From an uncultured Bacteroidales bacterium (GTDB lineage: Bacteria > Bacteroidota > Bacteroidia > Bacteroidales > F082): DNA of 15,160 nucleotides. The translations under genes and the position numbers were made by a program. Below the pieces are notes generated by a model. It had not been told where the DNA came from and searched no databases. It was given only the letters and a program-made list of their open reading frames with translations. The stretch covers positions 1 to 15,160 of the forward strand of contig CALBNP010000117.1 of assembly GCA_937896505.1 (NCBI GenBank), given 5' to 3'. Shown in pieces: positions 1 through 8,637 of the stretch. Position 1 is the stretch's first letter. Each line of letters starts with the position of its first letter.

Positions 1-63
1 GCTGTTGAACTTTTTCTACCATTTGATTGTAATTTTATTTGTTAATACTAAATTGATTGCTCA

Positions 64-2865
64 TTATTTAGGCAGTTGGACGGCTTCCTTCTTGTAGCCG
101 TTGAGGACTTGCTTGGTGATGTCGGCAATGTCTTGTGCGGTGATGCCGTTCACGATCTTCTCGTAATCGTTCATCATGTTGATGCCGTCGCGCATCTCGG
201 TTTGGATGCAACTCATCCAGTATTGGTTGTTTTCAAGGTCTTCAGCATGCTTCTTGACCATGTATTCCTTCACTTTCTGAAGGTCTTCCGGACGTGGGCC
301 GTTGTCGGCGACATTCTGGAACTCGGTCTTTGCGATGCCCATCAGCTTTTCGTACATTTCCTTGTTGGTGTTGAAGCCGATGAGGAACATGAACGAAGGT
401 TCTGGACGCAGCATGACGTTGCCGTCGGTGCCGACACCATAGGTGCCGCCTTCGTCTTCACGAATCTTCTCGGTATAGACGATGTCCATGATTTGGCTCA
501 GCATGTCCATCTTGATGCGGTTTTCAAGGGTGTATTCCATCGAACCGTTGTAGATCATGTAGCATGTAGCCATTGGGGTTTCCATTTGCTTTTCGAAGTG
601 GCAGATGTAGTCTTTGTTGGTGATTTTTGGACCGTTGTCTTTCCAGGTTTCCTTGTTCTTCTTGTTCTTCAGCGAACCGAGATATTGTTCAACCAGAGGC
701 TCGAAGGTTTCTGGGTTGATGTTACCTACGAAGGTGAACACGAAGTTGTTCGGGTCGGCGAAGCGTTCGACGGCCATCTTCAAGCCTTTGGCGTAGTCAA
801 CCTTGTCGTAGTCTTCGGCGGTCATGCGCTTGACCAATGGGTGGTTGTCATACATCACCATCATCAAGCTGTCGCGGAAGCTGGTCATCGGGTCGGATTC
901 GGCATTGGCGACCATCGATTTCGCACGGGCGATATTCGATTGGAAGGCTTCGTCATCCATGCGTGGAGCGGTGAAATAGAGATGAACGAGTTGCATCATC
1001 GTCTCGATGTCCTTGGCGGAGCAGCTGGCGCTCATGCCTTCGGTGTAGTTGCTGATGCTTGGATAAACGCGGGCTTTCTTGCCGGCCAGCACTTTAGGAA
1101 GGTCGATGGCGCTGAAGTTACCCACGCCGCCGAGAGTAAGTATTTCGTTGATGTTCTGCAGTGTGTAAGGGTCGCTCTGGTCCATGACGGAATAGCCACC
1201 GAAGCTGTAGGCCGACATGATGATTTCGTCGTCCTTGAAAGTGGTAGGCTTGTAGATGACCTTGACGCCGTTCTTGAGGGTGAGCTCGATGGTGCCGAAG
1301 GTGTCGTCGGCTACCTTGCCGATGATGTTACCGCTCTTAGGCAGCTTGGCGATGAGAGGCTCGTTGCTGACGGTCTCGACGTATGGCTCGACTTCAACGG
1401 CGTTGGCCTTGTTGAACATGTCAAGCAATTCTTCCTTGGTTGGAAGGGTTTCGCCTTCCTTTTGTGGAGCGGTCAGTGCGATGACGATGTTGTTGTCGGT
1501 GATGAGTTCTTTGGCGTATTCGTTGATTGCTTCAACAGGAATGCTTGGCAGCACTTGGTTGAGCAGCATGTATTCGTTCTCAATGCCGAGCAGAGGCTCG
1601 TTGTTGAGGAAGTGATAGAGGATAGGATACAGATATGAGCCGGTCTCCTTCTTGTCGCGTTCGTCATATTGGCTTTCAACTGACTTCATCAGGTCGGCCT
1701 TGGCGCGTTCGAATTCAGAAGCGGTGAATCCGAATTGGCGCATACGGTTGTTTTCGGCCACGATGGCATTCAAGGCTTCGTCGATTGAGCTGAAATCCTT
1801 GGCAACGGCTGAGCTGCTCCAAGCGTCTTTCGTGTCGCTGACGAGGAAGGTGCCGTAGTAGCCTCCACCATAGATGAAAGGAGGATTGGCTTTCTGGGTG
1901 AGTTCTTCCAGACGGTTGTTGTACATCATGCCAACCAGTTGGTTCATATAGCCGATGAGCCAGTATTGGATGTCGCCTCTGTATTCTTCCGGAACGACAT
2001 CGTGCTTATACATGACGTCGATGCTGTAGTTGGTTTCTTCCACGTCGGAGCAGACGCTGACCAGCGGTTCTTCGTTGTCGGCCACCTGGAAACGGGTGCG
2101 TTCGGTTGGGTCAACAGGGGCAGGGATGTCTTCGAAGATTGCCTTCAGACGGCCTTCGATTTCATTGACGTCGATGTCGCCAACGATGATGATGCCTTGA
2201 AGGTCAGGACGATACCATTTGTGGTAGTAGTCGCGGAGGGCTTGATGGTCGAAGTTGGCAACCACTTGTTCGGTGCCGATAGGCATACGGTAGCCGTAAG
2301 GGCTGTTAGGATAGAGTTCGGGCAACATCTTGTCGTAGATGCGCATCTGTGCGGTCTGTCCTTGACGCATCTCTTCAAGGATGACGCCACGTTCCTTCTC
2401 GATTTCTTCGTCTTCAAGAGAAACGAAGCTCGACCAGTCGTGAAGCACGAGGATGCACGAGTCGATGAGGCCTGGGTTGGTGGTAGGCACGTTGGTGAGC
2501 ATATAGACGGTCTGCTCGATGCTGGTCCAGGCGTTCACGTTGGTACCGAATTTCACGCCGTTGCGTTCCATGTAGTTGAGCAGTTCCTTGTCGGGGAAGT
2601 TCTCGGTGCCGTTGAAGCACATGTGTTCGAGGAAGTGGGCGAGGCCGCGTTGGTCTTCTTCTTCAAGGATGGAACCGACCTTTTGCGCGATGTAGAAGTT
2701 GGCGCGTTGGGCAGGTTTCTCGTTGTGACGGATGTAATAGGTCAATCCGTTCTCGAGTTTGCCTCTTCTGATGTTAGGGTCGAAGGGGCATGGCATGGTC
2801 TGTTGGGCGATGCTGGCCGCTGCAAAGGCAGCAATGGCCACGATGGTTAATGCTAATTTCTTCAT
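64..2865 (-). CDS. Secreted M16 family zinc metallopeptidase (pitrilysin/PqqL-like, two-half)
   Basis: A 933-aa protein that probably degrades peptides in the periplasm or at the cell surface. Residues 1-20 form a signal peptide: a Lys pair, a hydrophobic alanine-rich core and a likely cut before Gln21. The inverted zinc motif HFLEH lies at residues 77-81, giving H77 and H81 as ligands and E80 as the base. E157, in a run reading EIEKERGVILEE, is spaced as expected for the third ligand. The length equals two fused M16 halves. In the family only the N-terminal half is catalytic; the C-terminal half here has M16-like sequence (FVFTFVGNINPE) and no HxxEH that I see. The ATG at 2865 is chosen because the signal peptide starts there, after an A-rich leader. 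The gene lies downstream of rsmG across a 172-nt repeat-filled gap, so it may have its own promoter. The substrate is unknown. Family assignment is secure. Confidence 0.93.
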   Translation of the reverse strand: MKKLALTIVAIAAFAAASIAQQTMPCPFDPNIRRGKLENGLTYYIRHNEKPAQRANFYIAQKVGSILEEEDQRGLAHFLEHMCFNGTENFPDKELLNYMERNGVKFGTNVNAWTSIEQTVYMLTNVPTTNPGLIDSCILVLHDWSSFVSLEDEEIEKERGVILEEMRQGQTAQMRIYDKMLPELYPNSPYGYRMPIGTEQVVANFDHQALRDYYHKWYRPDLQGIIIVGDIDVNEIEGRLKAIFEDIPAPVDPTERTRFQVADNEEPLVSVCSDVEETNYSIDVMYKHDVVPEEYRGDIQYWLIGYMNQLVGMMYNNRLEELTQKANPPFIYGGGYYGTFLVSDTKDAWSSSAVAKDFSSIDEALNAIVAENNRMRQFGFTASEFERAKADLMKSVESQYDERDKKETGSYLYPILYHFLNNEPLLGIENEYMLLNQVLPSIPVEAINEYAKELITDNNIVIALTAPQKEGETLPTKEELLDMFNKANAVEVEPYVETVSNEPLIAKLPKSGNIIGKVADDTFGTIELTLKNGVKVIYKPTTFKDDEIIMSAYSFGGYSVMDQSDPYTLQNINEILTLGGVGNFSAIDLPKVLAGKKARVYPSISNYTEGMSASCSAKDIETMMQLVHLYFTAPRMDDEAFQSNIARAKSMVANAESDPMTSFRDSLMMVMYDNHPLVKRMTAEDYDKVDYAKGLKMAVERFADPNNFVFTFVGNINPETFEPLVEQYLGSLKNKKNKETWKDNGPKITNKDYICHFEKQMETPMATCYMIYNGSMEYTLENRIKMDMLSQIMDIVYTEKIREDEGGTYGVGTDGNVMLRPEPSFMFLIGFNTNKEMYEKLMGIAKTEFQNVADNGPRPEDLQKVKEYMVKKHAEDLENNQYWMSCIQTEMRDGINMMNDYEKIVNGITAQDIADITKQVLNGYKKEAVQLPK

Positions 2866-2920
2866 TGTTTGATATTTTTGTTGTTGAATTGTTTGTCGTT
2901 GATTTGCTGATTTGTTTTGG

Positions 2921-2943
2921 GAGACGCGATAAATCGACGTCTC
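2921..2943. repeat. Imperfect palindrome, GAGACGCGAT family, copy 1
   Basis: Arms GAGACGCGAT and ATCGaCGTCTC flank AA, with one unpaired A at 2937 interrupting an otherwise complete palindrome. The same palindrome, intact, occurs at 9196-9219. It lies in the leader of the M16 peptidase gene. No T-tract follows on either strand, so it does not look like an intrinsic terminator. It is probably a dispersed palindromic repeat of this genome. Confidence 0.75.
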
Positions 2944-2965
2944 TACAAACTTTCCATTTTACCAC

Positions 2966-3040
2966 TTTTCACTTTTCACTTTTCACTTTTCGCTTTCCAC
3001 TTTCCACTTAAAAACTTTCCACTTAAAAACTTTCCACTTA
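2966..3040. repeat. Short tandem repeats: 7-bp TTTTCAC-like and 15-bp units
   Basis: Six consecutive 7-bp units fill 2966-3007: TTTTCAC three times, then TTTTCGC, then TTTCCAC twice. A 15-bp unit TTTCCACTTAAAAAC overlaps the last one and runs at 3001-3015 and 3016-3030, with a partial copy at 3031-3040. Degenerate copies (TTTCCAT, CCACTTTTCAC) extend to about 2950. On the minus strand the array reads as purine-rich GTGAAAA/GTGGAAA. It overlaps the rsmG stop codon and lies roughly 100-175 nt upstream of the M16 peptidase start. Such arrays can change copy number by slippage. Confidence 0.85.
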
Positions 3041-3664
3041 ATAAAGGTGTACCACATACTTCTCTTCAAAGTACTCTTCCCTGAACCACTTGCTGATGGT
3101 TGCTTTCTTGTGCTTCCAATAGCGTCCCAAAGCATTGAATTCGCCTTCGAGGTCACCGCCTTTCAGGTAGAGGATTCCGCCTGCTTCGATGTCGCCACGG
3201 ATGCGCAGCTTGTTGCCGGCAAGGTTGGCTATTTCGGGCAATGTCATCACGGCGCGACCGGTAACGAAGTCGAATTTCTCCTTCACTTCTTCGGCGCGTT
3301 TGTGCTCGGCTACCACGTTGTCAAGTCCGATGGCATCTTTCACGGCATTCACCACGGTGATTTTCTTTCCCGTCCCGTCGATGAGGTAGAATTCGGTCTG
3401 AGGAAACATGATGGCCAAAGGAATTCCGGGGAAACCGCCACCTGTGCCAAGGTCCATGATGCGCATTCCTGGCAGCAACTCCATGTATTTTGCGATGGCC
3501 AATGAATGCAAAACATGGTGCTCATAGAAATGCTCCATGTCCTTGCGCGAGATGACATTTATCTTTGAGTTCCAGTCTAAGTATAACTCTTTCAACTGGT
3601 TGTACTGCTCTTTCTGTTTGTCGGAAAGCTCAGGGAAGTATTTAAAGATTTGTGTTGTGTCCAT
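3038..3664 (-). CDS. rsmG: 16S rRNA (guanine527-N7)-methyltransferase RsmG
   Basis: A 208-aa cytoplasmic enzyme that uses S-adenosylmethionine to methylate N7 of G527 in 16S rRNA of the small subunit; in other bacteria its loss gives low-level streptomycin resistance. The SAM-binding signature DLGTGGGFPGIPLAI begins at residue 71, with the conserved NVISRKD segment at about 36-42 before it. The length matches the family (about 205-215 aa). The ATG at 3664 lies a few bases below a -7-like box at 3682-3689. The stop codon sits inside the tandem repeat array. The neighbouring M16 peptidase lies 172 nt downstream on the same strand, and a GH73 gene diverges upstream. In many bacteria rsmG sits with gidA/parAB; that context is absent here. 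Confidence 0.95.
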   Translation of the reverse strand: MDTTQIFKYFPELSDKQKEQYNQLKELYLDWNSKINVISRKDMEHFYEHHVLHSLAIAKYMELLPGMRIMDLGTGGGFPGIPLAIMFPQTEFYLIDGTGKKITVVNAVKDAIGLDNVVAEHKRAEEVKEKFDFVTGRAVMTLPEIANLAGNKLRIRGDIEAGGILYLKGGDLEGEFNALGRYWKHKKATISKWFREEYFEEKYVVHLY

Positions 3665-3681
3665 AATTCAAAAAATGGCTT

Positions 3682-3689
3682 CAAAAATA
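3682..3689 (-). promoter_or_regulatory. Candidate -7 promoter box for rsmG
   Basis: The minus strand reads TATTTTTG, matching the Bacteroidota -7 consensus TAnnTTTG. It ends 18 nt before the rsmG ATG, which would give a very short 5' leader. I see no TTG -33 element at the usual distance, so the call rests on one box. Confidence 0.45.
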
Positions 3690-3769
3690 GGGAATTTTCG
3701 GTTTGGTTCTGCAGAGTTGTGGTAAATAATGTTATTGTTGCAGAAATAATTTTCTTCACCACTCTCCGT

Positions 3770-3777
3770 TATTTTTG
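3770..3777 (+). promoter_or_regulatory. Candidate -7 promoter box for the GH73 glucosaminidase gene
   Basis: TATTTTTG matches TAnnTTTG and ends 31 nt before the ATG at 3809. The nearest TTG (3738-3740) is 29 bp upstream, too far for a standard -33 element, so the promoter is only partly supported. This 144-nt region is shared with the divergent rsmG promoter. Confidence 0.45.
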
Positions 3778-3808
3778 TAATTTTACCGCTTCAAAACACA
3801 CCATACAA

Positions 3809-4792
3809 ATGAAGAGATTTCTGCTATCAATATTCGCCTTTCTGCCCATCTTCGCAATGGCGCAACGTATTACTGCTGAACAATATATCGAGACTTACAA
3901 GAACGTGGCCATCCGCGAGATGAAGGAACACGGCATACCGGCTTCCATCACCTTGGCGCAAGGTTTGCTGGAGACAGGCTCGGGCAACAGCGCCTTGGCG
4001 CGCGAGGCGAAAAACCACTTCGGCATCAAGTGTCACAAGGGCTGGACGGGCGACACCTATTATATGGACGATGACGAGGAGAACGAGTGCTTCCGCAAAT
4101 ACGACAACGTCGATGACTCGTTCCGCGACCATTCGCTTTTCTTGGCAACGCGCTCGCGCTACGCTGCACTGTTCGACTTGGAAATCACTGATTACGAGGG
4201 TTGGGCGAAGGGACTGAAAGCCGCTGGCTATGCCACCAACCCGAAATATGCGCAGTTGCTCATCGACCGCATCAACCAGTATGACTTGACGAAATACGAC
4301 AAGATGGCGCTTGGTCTTCTGGGCGAAGATGACCCTGTTCAGGAACCTGCCATCGTAGCTGTCGTGGAAGAAAATGAGCCTGAAATTGTGGAGATGGCCT
4401 ATTCTCCTGAGAATCGTAGCGTGTTCGATTTGGTCGATATGACTCCCGATGGCCGTTTCATCTATGTGAACAACGGTGTACGTTTCGTCTTCGCAAAAGA
4501 GGGTGAAATCCCTGATTTGATGGCAGCAGAATTTGGAATCAGCTCTGAAGACTTCAACGAATACAATTGCTTGTCGAAACCAAATGAGATGGTGTTCCAT
4601 AGCGGCGATGTGGTGTATCTCGCACCGCTGAAGAACAAGAACCGTCACGTTAAGACGTATGTGGTTTCGTCAAACGAAACGCTTCGTGATGTGGCGTTGA
4701 AGTTTGGCGTAAAACTCAAAAAGCTTCGTAAAATCAATAAGATAGGAACAATAGGCTATCTTGATGAAGGCATGACGATTAAACTGAAATAA
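3809..4792 (+). CDS. Secreted GH73 glucosaminidase with C-terminal LysM-like repeats
   Basis: A 327-aa peptidoglycan hydrolase, probably cleaving N-acetylglucosaminyl bonds in the wall. Residues 1-18 are a signal peptide (MKRFLLSIFAFLPIFAMA, cut before Gln19). The glucosaminidase domain spans about 22-165. E55 in GLLETGSGNSALA is the expected catalytic acid, followed by the family motif NHFGIKCHKGW. An acidic, proline-containing linker leads to two C-terminal repeats: a weak LysM-like one at about 226-274 and a clearer one at about 282-327 (YVVSSNETLRDVALKFGV). The open frame extends 53 codons upstream to 3650, but the ATG at 3809 is chosen because it begins the signal peptide and follows a -7 box. 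The gene ends directly against the uvrA stop codon. Its exact role (cell separation, turnover or surface assembly) cannot be told. Confidence 0.92.
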   Translation: MKRFLLSIFAFLPIFAMAQRITAEQYIETYKNVAIREMKEHGIPASITLAQGLLETGSGNSALAREAKNHFGIKCHKGWTGDTYYMDDDEENECFRKYDNVDDSFRDHSLFLATRSRYAALFDLEITDYEGWAKGLKAAGYATNPKYAQLLIDRINQYDLTKYDKMALGLLGEDDPVQEPAIVAVVEENEPEIVEMAYSPENRSVFDLVDMTPDGRFIYVNNGVRFVFAKEGEIPDLMAAEFGISSEDFNEYNCLSKPNEMVFHSGDVVYLAPLKNKNRHVKTYVVSSNETLRDVALKFGVKLKKLRKINKIGTIGYLDEGMTIKLK

Positions 4793-7633
4793 TCAGTTGT
4801 TCAACTCGTCTTTGAGATACTTGGCTGTATAGCTGCGCTCGCACTTGATGATTTCTTCAGGCGTGCCTTCGCAAAGGATTTCGCCACCGCGTGTGCCGCC
4901 TTCGGGTCCCATGTCGATGATGTAGTCGGCCATCTTGATGACATCGAGGTTGTGTTCGATAATCAAGACGGTGTTGCCTTTTTCGACGAGTTTGTTGAGC
5001 ACATTCATCAGCACCTTGATGTCTTCGAAATGCAAGCCCGTGGTAGGTTCGTCCAAAACGTAAAGCGTCTTTCCCGTGTCGTGTCGCGAAAGCTCGGCGG
5101 CCAGTTTGACGCGTTGCGCTTCGCCGCCCGATATGGTGGTTGAGGCTTGCCCTAAGGTAAGATAACCTAAACCGACATCTTGCAATGATTTGATTTTCTG
5201 AATGATACTTGGAATATTCTCGAAAAACTCAACGGCTTCGTTGATGGTCATATCGAGCACGTCGTTGATGGACTTGCCTTTGTAGCGCACTTCCAAGGTC
5301 TCGCGGTTGTAGCGTTTGCCTTGGCATTCGTCGCACACCACATTGACATTGGGCAGGAAATTCATCTCGATGACTTTCAACCCGGCGCCTTTGCAGGCTT
5401 CGCAGCGACCGCCTTTCACGTTGAACGAGAATCGTCCCGACTTGTAGTTCCTGATTTTCGATTCTGGCAACTCGCCAAACAGCTTCCTGATTTCATCGAA
5501 AACCTTAGTGTAAGTTGCTGGGTTTGAACGCGGTGTGCGTCCGATAGGTGCCTGGTCGATTTCAATGATCTTGTCGATGTTTTCCAACCCTTCGATGGCT
5601 TCGTAGGCCAAAGGCTCCTTCACCGAACGGTAGAATTTCTGGCAAAGGATAGGGGAGAGGGTTTCATTGATGAGACTTGATTTTCCGGAACCTGAAACAC
5701 CTGTCACACAAATCATTACGCCAAGCGGAAGTTTGAGATTGACATGCTTCAGGTTGTGTCCCGTGGCACCTTTCAGCAACAGATAGTTGCCTTCAGTGGG
5801 CTTGCGTCGTTCTTTGGGAACTTCGATTTGTCGTGTCCCGTTGAGGTATTCGCAGGTGATGGAATGACCGTTTCTTACTTCGTCAGGTTTTCCGGCAAAC
5901 ACCACTTCGCCTCCGTGACGACCTGCGCCTGGACCAATATCGACCAGATAGTCGGCATTGAGCATGGTGTCTTTGTCGTGTTCCACAACGATGACCGAGT
6001 TGCCGATGTCGCGTAACTCTTTCAGCGACTCGATGAGTTTGTGGTTGTCGCGTTGGTGCAGACCGATGCTGGGTTCGTCAAGGATATAAAGCACGCCAGT
6101 AAGTTGCGAACCAATTTGCGTGGCTAATCGGATGCGTTGCGCTTCGCCGCCAGAGAGTGATGCCGAAGGCCGATTCATGTTGAGGTAGTCGATGCCGATG
6201 TCCAATAGGAAATTGACGCGTTTCTCAATCTCTCGCAGAATCTCTTTTGCGATACCGAATTGTCTTTCAGTGAGTTTTGAAGGAAGTGATGTTATCCATT
6301 GCCGCAGGCTGAGGGTGTCCATCTCGGCCACCTCGGCGATGTTTTTCCCGTCGATGCGGAAGAATTGTGCTTCTTTTTTCAGCCTTGAGCCTCCGCAAAC
6401 AGGGCATTTGACGTGGTTCATGAACGAACTGGCCCAACGGGTGATGGAAGCGGGAGCGTCTTCGGTGTTTTGCTCTTCGATGAAGTTGACGATGCCTTCG
6501 AAGTTGATTCTTATTTTCGATGTTACGCCGAGCGATTCGTGGTTCACCTCGAAGGTCTCGTTGGTGCCATACATGATGACATCCAAGGCCTCGTCGGAGA
6601 TGTCTTTCATGGGCGTATCGAGGGTGTAACCGTATTTCAATCCGATGGCTTCCAGTTCTTTGAAGATCCAGCTGCCGCTTTTGTATTCACCAGCAGGAGC
6701 CAGTCCTCCTTTCTTGATGCTCAGGTTGGGATTCGGGATGAGCTTCTCTTTGTCAACGATGGTGATTTCACCCAAACCGTTGCATTTTGGACATGCGCCG
6801 TAGGGTGAGTTGAACGAGAAAGTGTTTGGCTCGGGGTCTTCGTAGGAAAGCCCTGTAGAGGGACACATGAGCAGACGACTGAAATATCTGACCTGCTGGC
6901 TGTCGTTGTCGAGCACCATGAGCAGGCCTTTGCCATAGCGAAATGCGGTCTGCACCGATTTCTTCACGCGGGTGGCAATGTCGCCCTTCACTTCAATTCG
7001 GTCAACGACGATTTCAATGTCGTGGGTCTTATAGCGGTCGAGCATCATGCCATATTCCAATTCGCGCAGCTCGCCGTCAACACGGACTTTGGTGAATCCG
7101 GCTTGGCGGATGTGGTCGAACAATTCGCGATAATGACCTTTGCGCCCGCGGACTGATGGTGCCAAAATATTGATTCGCTTTCCGTTGAAGTCGTTGAGAA
7201 TCAAATCGGTGATTTGCTCTTCGGTGTAGCGCACCATCTTTTCGCCCGTGTTGTAGGAATAGGCTTCGCCGATGCGTGCATAGAGCAGACGTAGGAAGTC
7301 GTAAATCTCGGTGATGGTGCCGACAGTAGAACGTGGATTTTTGTTGACGGACTTTTGTTCGATGGAAATGACAGGACTCAGACCGGTAATCTTATCAACG
7401 TCAGGACGTTGCATGTTGCCGATGAACTGACGAGCGTAGGCCGAAAAGCTTTCCATGTAACGGCGCTGGCCTTCTGCATAAATGGTGTCGAAAGCCAACG
7501 ACGACTTGCCACTGCCGCTAATGCCCGTGACGACCACCAAGGCATTGCGCGGAATGGATAAGTCGATGTTTTTTAGGTTGTTTTCCCTTGCTCCTAAAAT
7601 CTCAAGGGTCTTGTCTTCACAAAATTCGTTCAT
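4793..7633 (-). CDS. uvrA: Excinuclease ABC subunit A (UvrA)
   Basis: A 946-aa ATPase that scans DNA for bulky lesions and loads UvrB in nucleotide excision repair. Two ABC cassettes are visible. The first has Walker A GISGSGKSS at residues 37-45, then the inserted zinc-finger region (CPKCNG and CPVCGGSRLKK), signature LSGGEAQRIRLA and Walker B LYILDEPSIGL. The second has Walker A GVSGSGKSS at 645-653, the C-terminal zinc finger with CEAC at 744-747 and CDEC at 767-770, signature ISGGEAQRVKLA near 834 and Walker B LYVLDEPTTGL near 857. The length is close to E. coli UvrA (940 aa), and no key motif is missing. The start lies 23 nt after the stop of the lytic transglycosylase gene, so it is probably co-transcribed. 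uvrB and uvrC are not in the window. Confidence 0.97.
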   Translation of the reverse strand: MNEFCEDKTLEILGARENNLKNIDLSIPRNALVVVTGISGSGKSSLAFDTIYAEGQRRYMESFSAYARQFIGNMQRPDVDKITGLSPVISIEQKSVNKNPRSTVGTITEIYDFLRLLYARIGEAYSYNTGEKMVRYTEEQITDLILNDFNGKRINILAPSVRGRKGHYRELFDHIRQAGFTKVRVDGELRELEYGMMLDRYKTHDIEIVVDRIEVKGDIATRVKKSVQTAFRYGKGLLMVLDNDSQQVRYFSRLLMCPSTGLSYEDPEPNTFSFNSPYGACPKCNGLGEITIVDKEKLIPNPNLSIKKGGLAPAGEYKSGSWIFKELEAIGLKYGYTLDTPMKDISDEALDVIMYGTNETFEVNHESLGVTSKIRINFEGIVNFIEEQNTEDAPASITRWASSFMNHVKCPVCGGSRLKKEAQFFRIDGKNIAEVAEMDTLSLRQWITSLPSKLTERQFGIAKEILREIEKRVNFLLDIGIDYLNMNRPSASLSGGEAQRIRLATQIGSQLTGVLYILDEPSIGLHQRDNHKLIESLKELRDIGNSVIVVEHDKDTMLNADYLVDIGPGAGRHGGEVVFAGKPDEVRNGHSITCEYLNGTRQIEVPKERRKPTEGNYLLLKGATGHNLKHVNLKLPLGVMICVTGVSGSGKSSLINETLSPILCQKFYRSVKEPLAYEAIEGLENIDKIIEIDQAPIGRTPRSNPATYTKVFDEIRKLFGELPESKIRNYKSGRFSFNVKGGRCEACKGAGLKVIEMNFLPNVNVVCDECQGKRYNRETLEVRYKGKSINDVLDMTINEAVEFFENIPSIIQKIKSLQDVGLGYLTLGQASTTISGGEAQRVKLAAELSRHDTGKTLYVLDEPTTGLHFEDIKVLMNVLNKLVEKGNTVLIIEHNLDVIKMADYIIDMGPEGGTRGGEILCEGTPEEIIKCERSYTAKYLKDELNN

Positions 7634-7656
7634 CCCTCAGTGTCCTTGCAATTTGC

Positions 7657-8637
7657 TTATCTTGTTTCGCTGTTGTGTGTCTTAGCGTATTTTCCTGTCG
7701 GAATCTTTATCTCGTAACTGTTTCCAGTCGAGATGGTTAAGGTCTTTGAGCGTAGCCAAGGGTTGAAATATTTCAGCATCTTGTAGTTCGTGCCATGGTC
7801 GAAGGCAAACTGAGTCATGTCCGTAATGGATTCGGTGACGGTGATGGTCTTGCATTCAAATGGACGGTACCAACCGTTGTCGCTAATTTGGAATCCATAT
7901 TTCTCAGGGTTTTCGGTGATGCATTTGAGGGCAAGAATGCGAAAAACGTACCTTTGCGTTTCTTCAGGAAGCAGCATGTCGTAATACGAACTGACGAACT
8001 GCTCGTTCATGGTTTTGGTGATGCGTCCTTTCCCGCAGTTGAAAGCGGCCGCGGCCGATGTCCAACTACCGAATTCCCGATAGGAGTTCTTGATGAACCT
8101 GCAGGCAGCAGCGGTCTCTAATTCAACGTTGTAGCGCATATCGACTTCCTTGTCGATTTCCAAGCCGTATTCTTTTCCGGTGCTTTCGATGAATTGCCAG
8201 AAACCGACGGCTTTGGCTGACGAAACAGCGTTGGTAAGGGCGCTTTCGGCCATGCAGAGGTATTTGAAGTCGTCGGGCAAACCGTTTTTCTCCATGATAG
8301 GCTCGATGACGGGGAACCAGCGTGTGCTTCGCTTTAGCAACAGCAACGTGCTGGAATGAAGGTACGAGTTGGTCAGAATTTCGCGTTCGAGGCGCTCGCG
8401 GACATAGAACAAGTCCAACGGCACTTCTTCGCCGCAAAATGTCAGCGACTCAGGCAACTCGATGTCGTGCGTCGGATGGTCGATTTTGTCAAACGAAAGG
8501 TATTCGTGGTCGGTGCCTTCGTAGCTTTCCATCTCGCTGTTGCTTGATTTCTGTGCTGCACACAAGGTAATGGCTGCTGTTCCACCTATTAATAATAGGG
8601 CCAGACAGATGGTCAGTATGATGTTTCTAGTTCTCAT
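7657..8637 (-). CDS. Membrane-anchored lytic transglycosylase (SLT/GH23, MltD-like)
   Basis: A 326-aa enzyme expected to cleave the glycan strands of peptidoglycan, leaving 1,6-anhydromuramic ends. Residues 7-27 form a hydrophobic signal anchor or signal peptide. The SLT domain covers about 105-235. E131 in CMAESAL is the catalytic glutamate, followed by SSAKAVGFWQF (the ESxxxxxAxSxxGAxGLWQ pattern) and AAAAFNCGKGRI at about 195-206. The last 60 residues (TDMTQFAFDHGTNYKMLKYFN, then YEIKIP) resemble a degenerate LysM repeat, as in MltD. The ATG overlaps the rfbC stop by four bases (ATGA, 8634-8637), which fixes the start and suggests translational coupling. uvrA follows after 23 nt. No lipobox Cys is evident at the expected place. 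Confidence 0.9.
   Translation of the reverse strand: MRTRNIILTICLALLLIGGTAAITLCAAQKSSNSEMESYEGTDHEYLSFDKIDHPTHDIELPESLTFCGEEVPLDLFYVRERLEREILTNSYLHSSTLLLLKRSTRWFPVIEPIMEKNGLPDDFKYLCMAESALTNAVSSAKAVGFWQFIESTGKEYGLEIDKEVDMRYNVELETAAACRFIKNSYREFGSWTSAAAAFNCGKGRITKTMNEQFVSSYYDMLLPEETQRYVFRILALKCITENPEKYGFQISDNGWYRPFECKTITVTESITDMTQFAFDHGTNYKMLKYFNPWLRSKTLTISTGNSYEIKIPTGKYAKTHNSETR

Noticed and set aside
76..1638. Long open frame (520 codons) on the plus strand under the M16 peptidase gene
   Set aside because: It is antisense to a clearly coding M16 gene and reads as repetitive Val/Phe/Asp/His-rich sequence with no domain, typical of the mirror of a codon-biased gene. The same applies to 1939-2850 (plus).
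3650..3808. N-terminal extension of the GH73 protein by 53 residues
   Set aside because: The extension would cover the promoter region and place the signal peptide internally; the ATG at 3809 begins a clear signal peptide.
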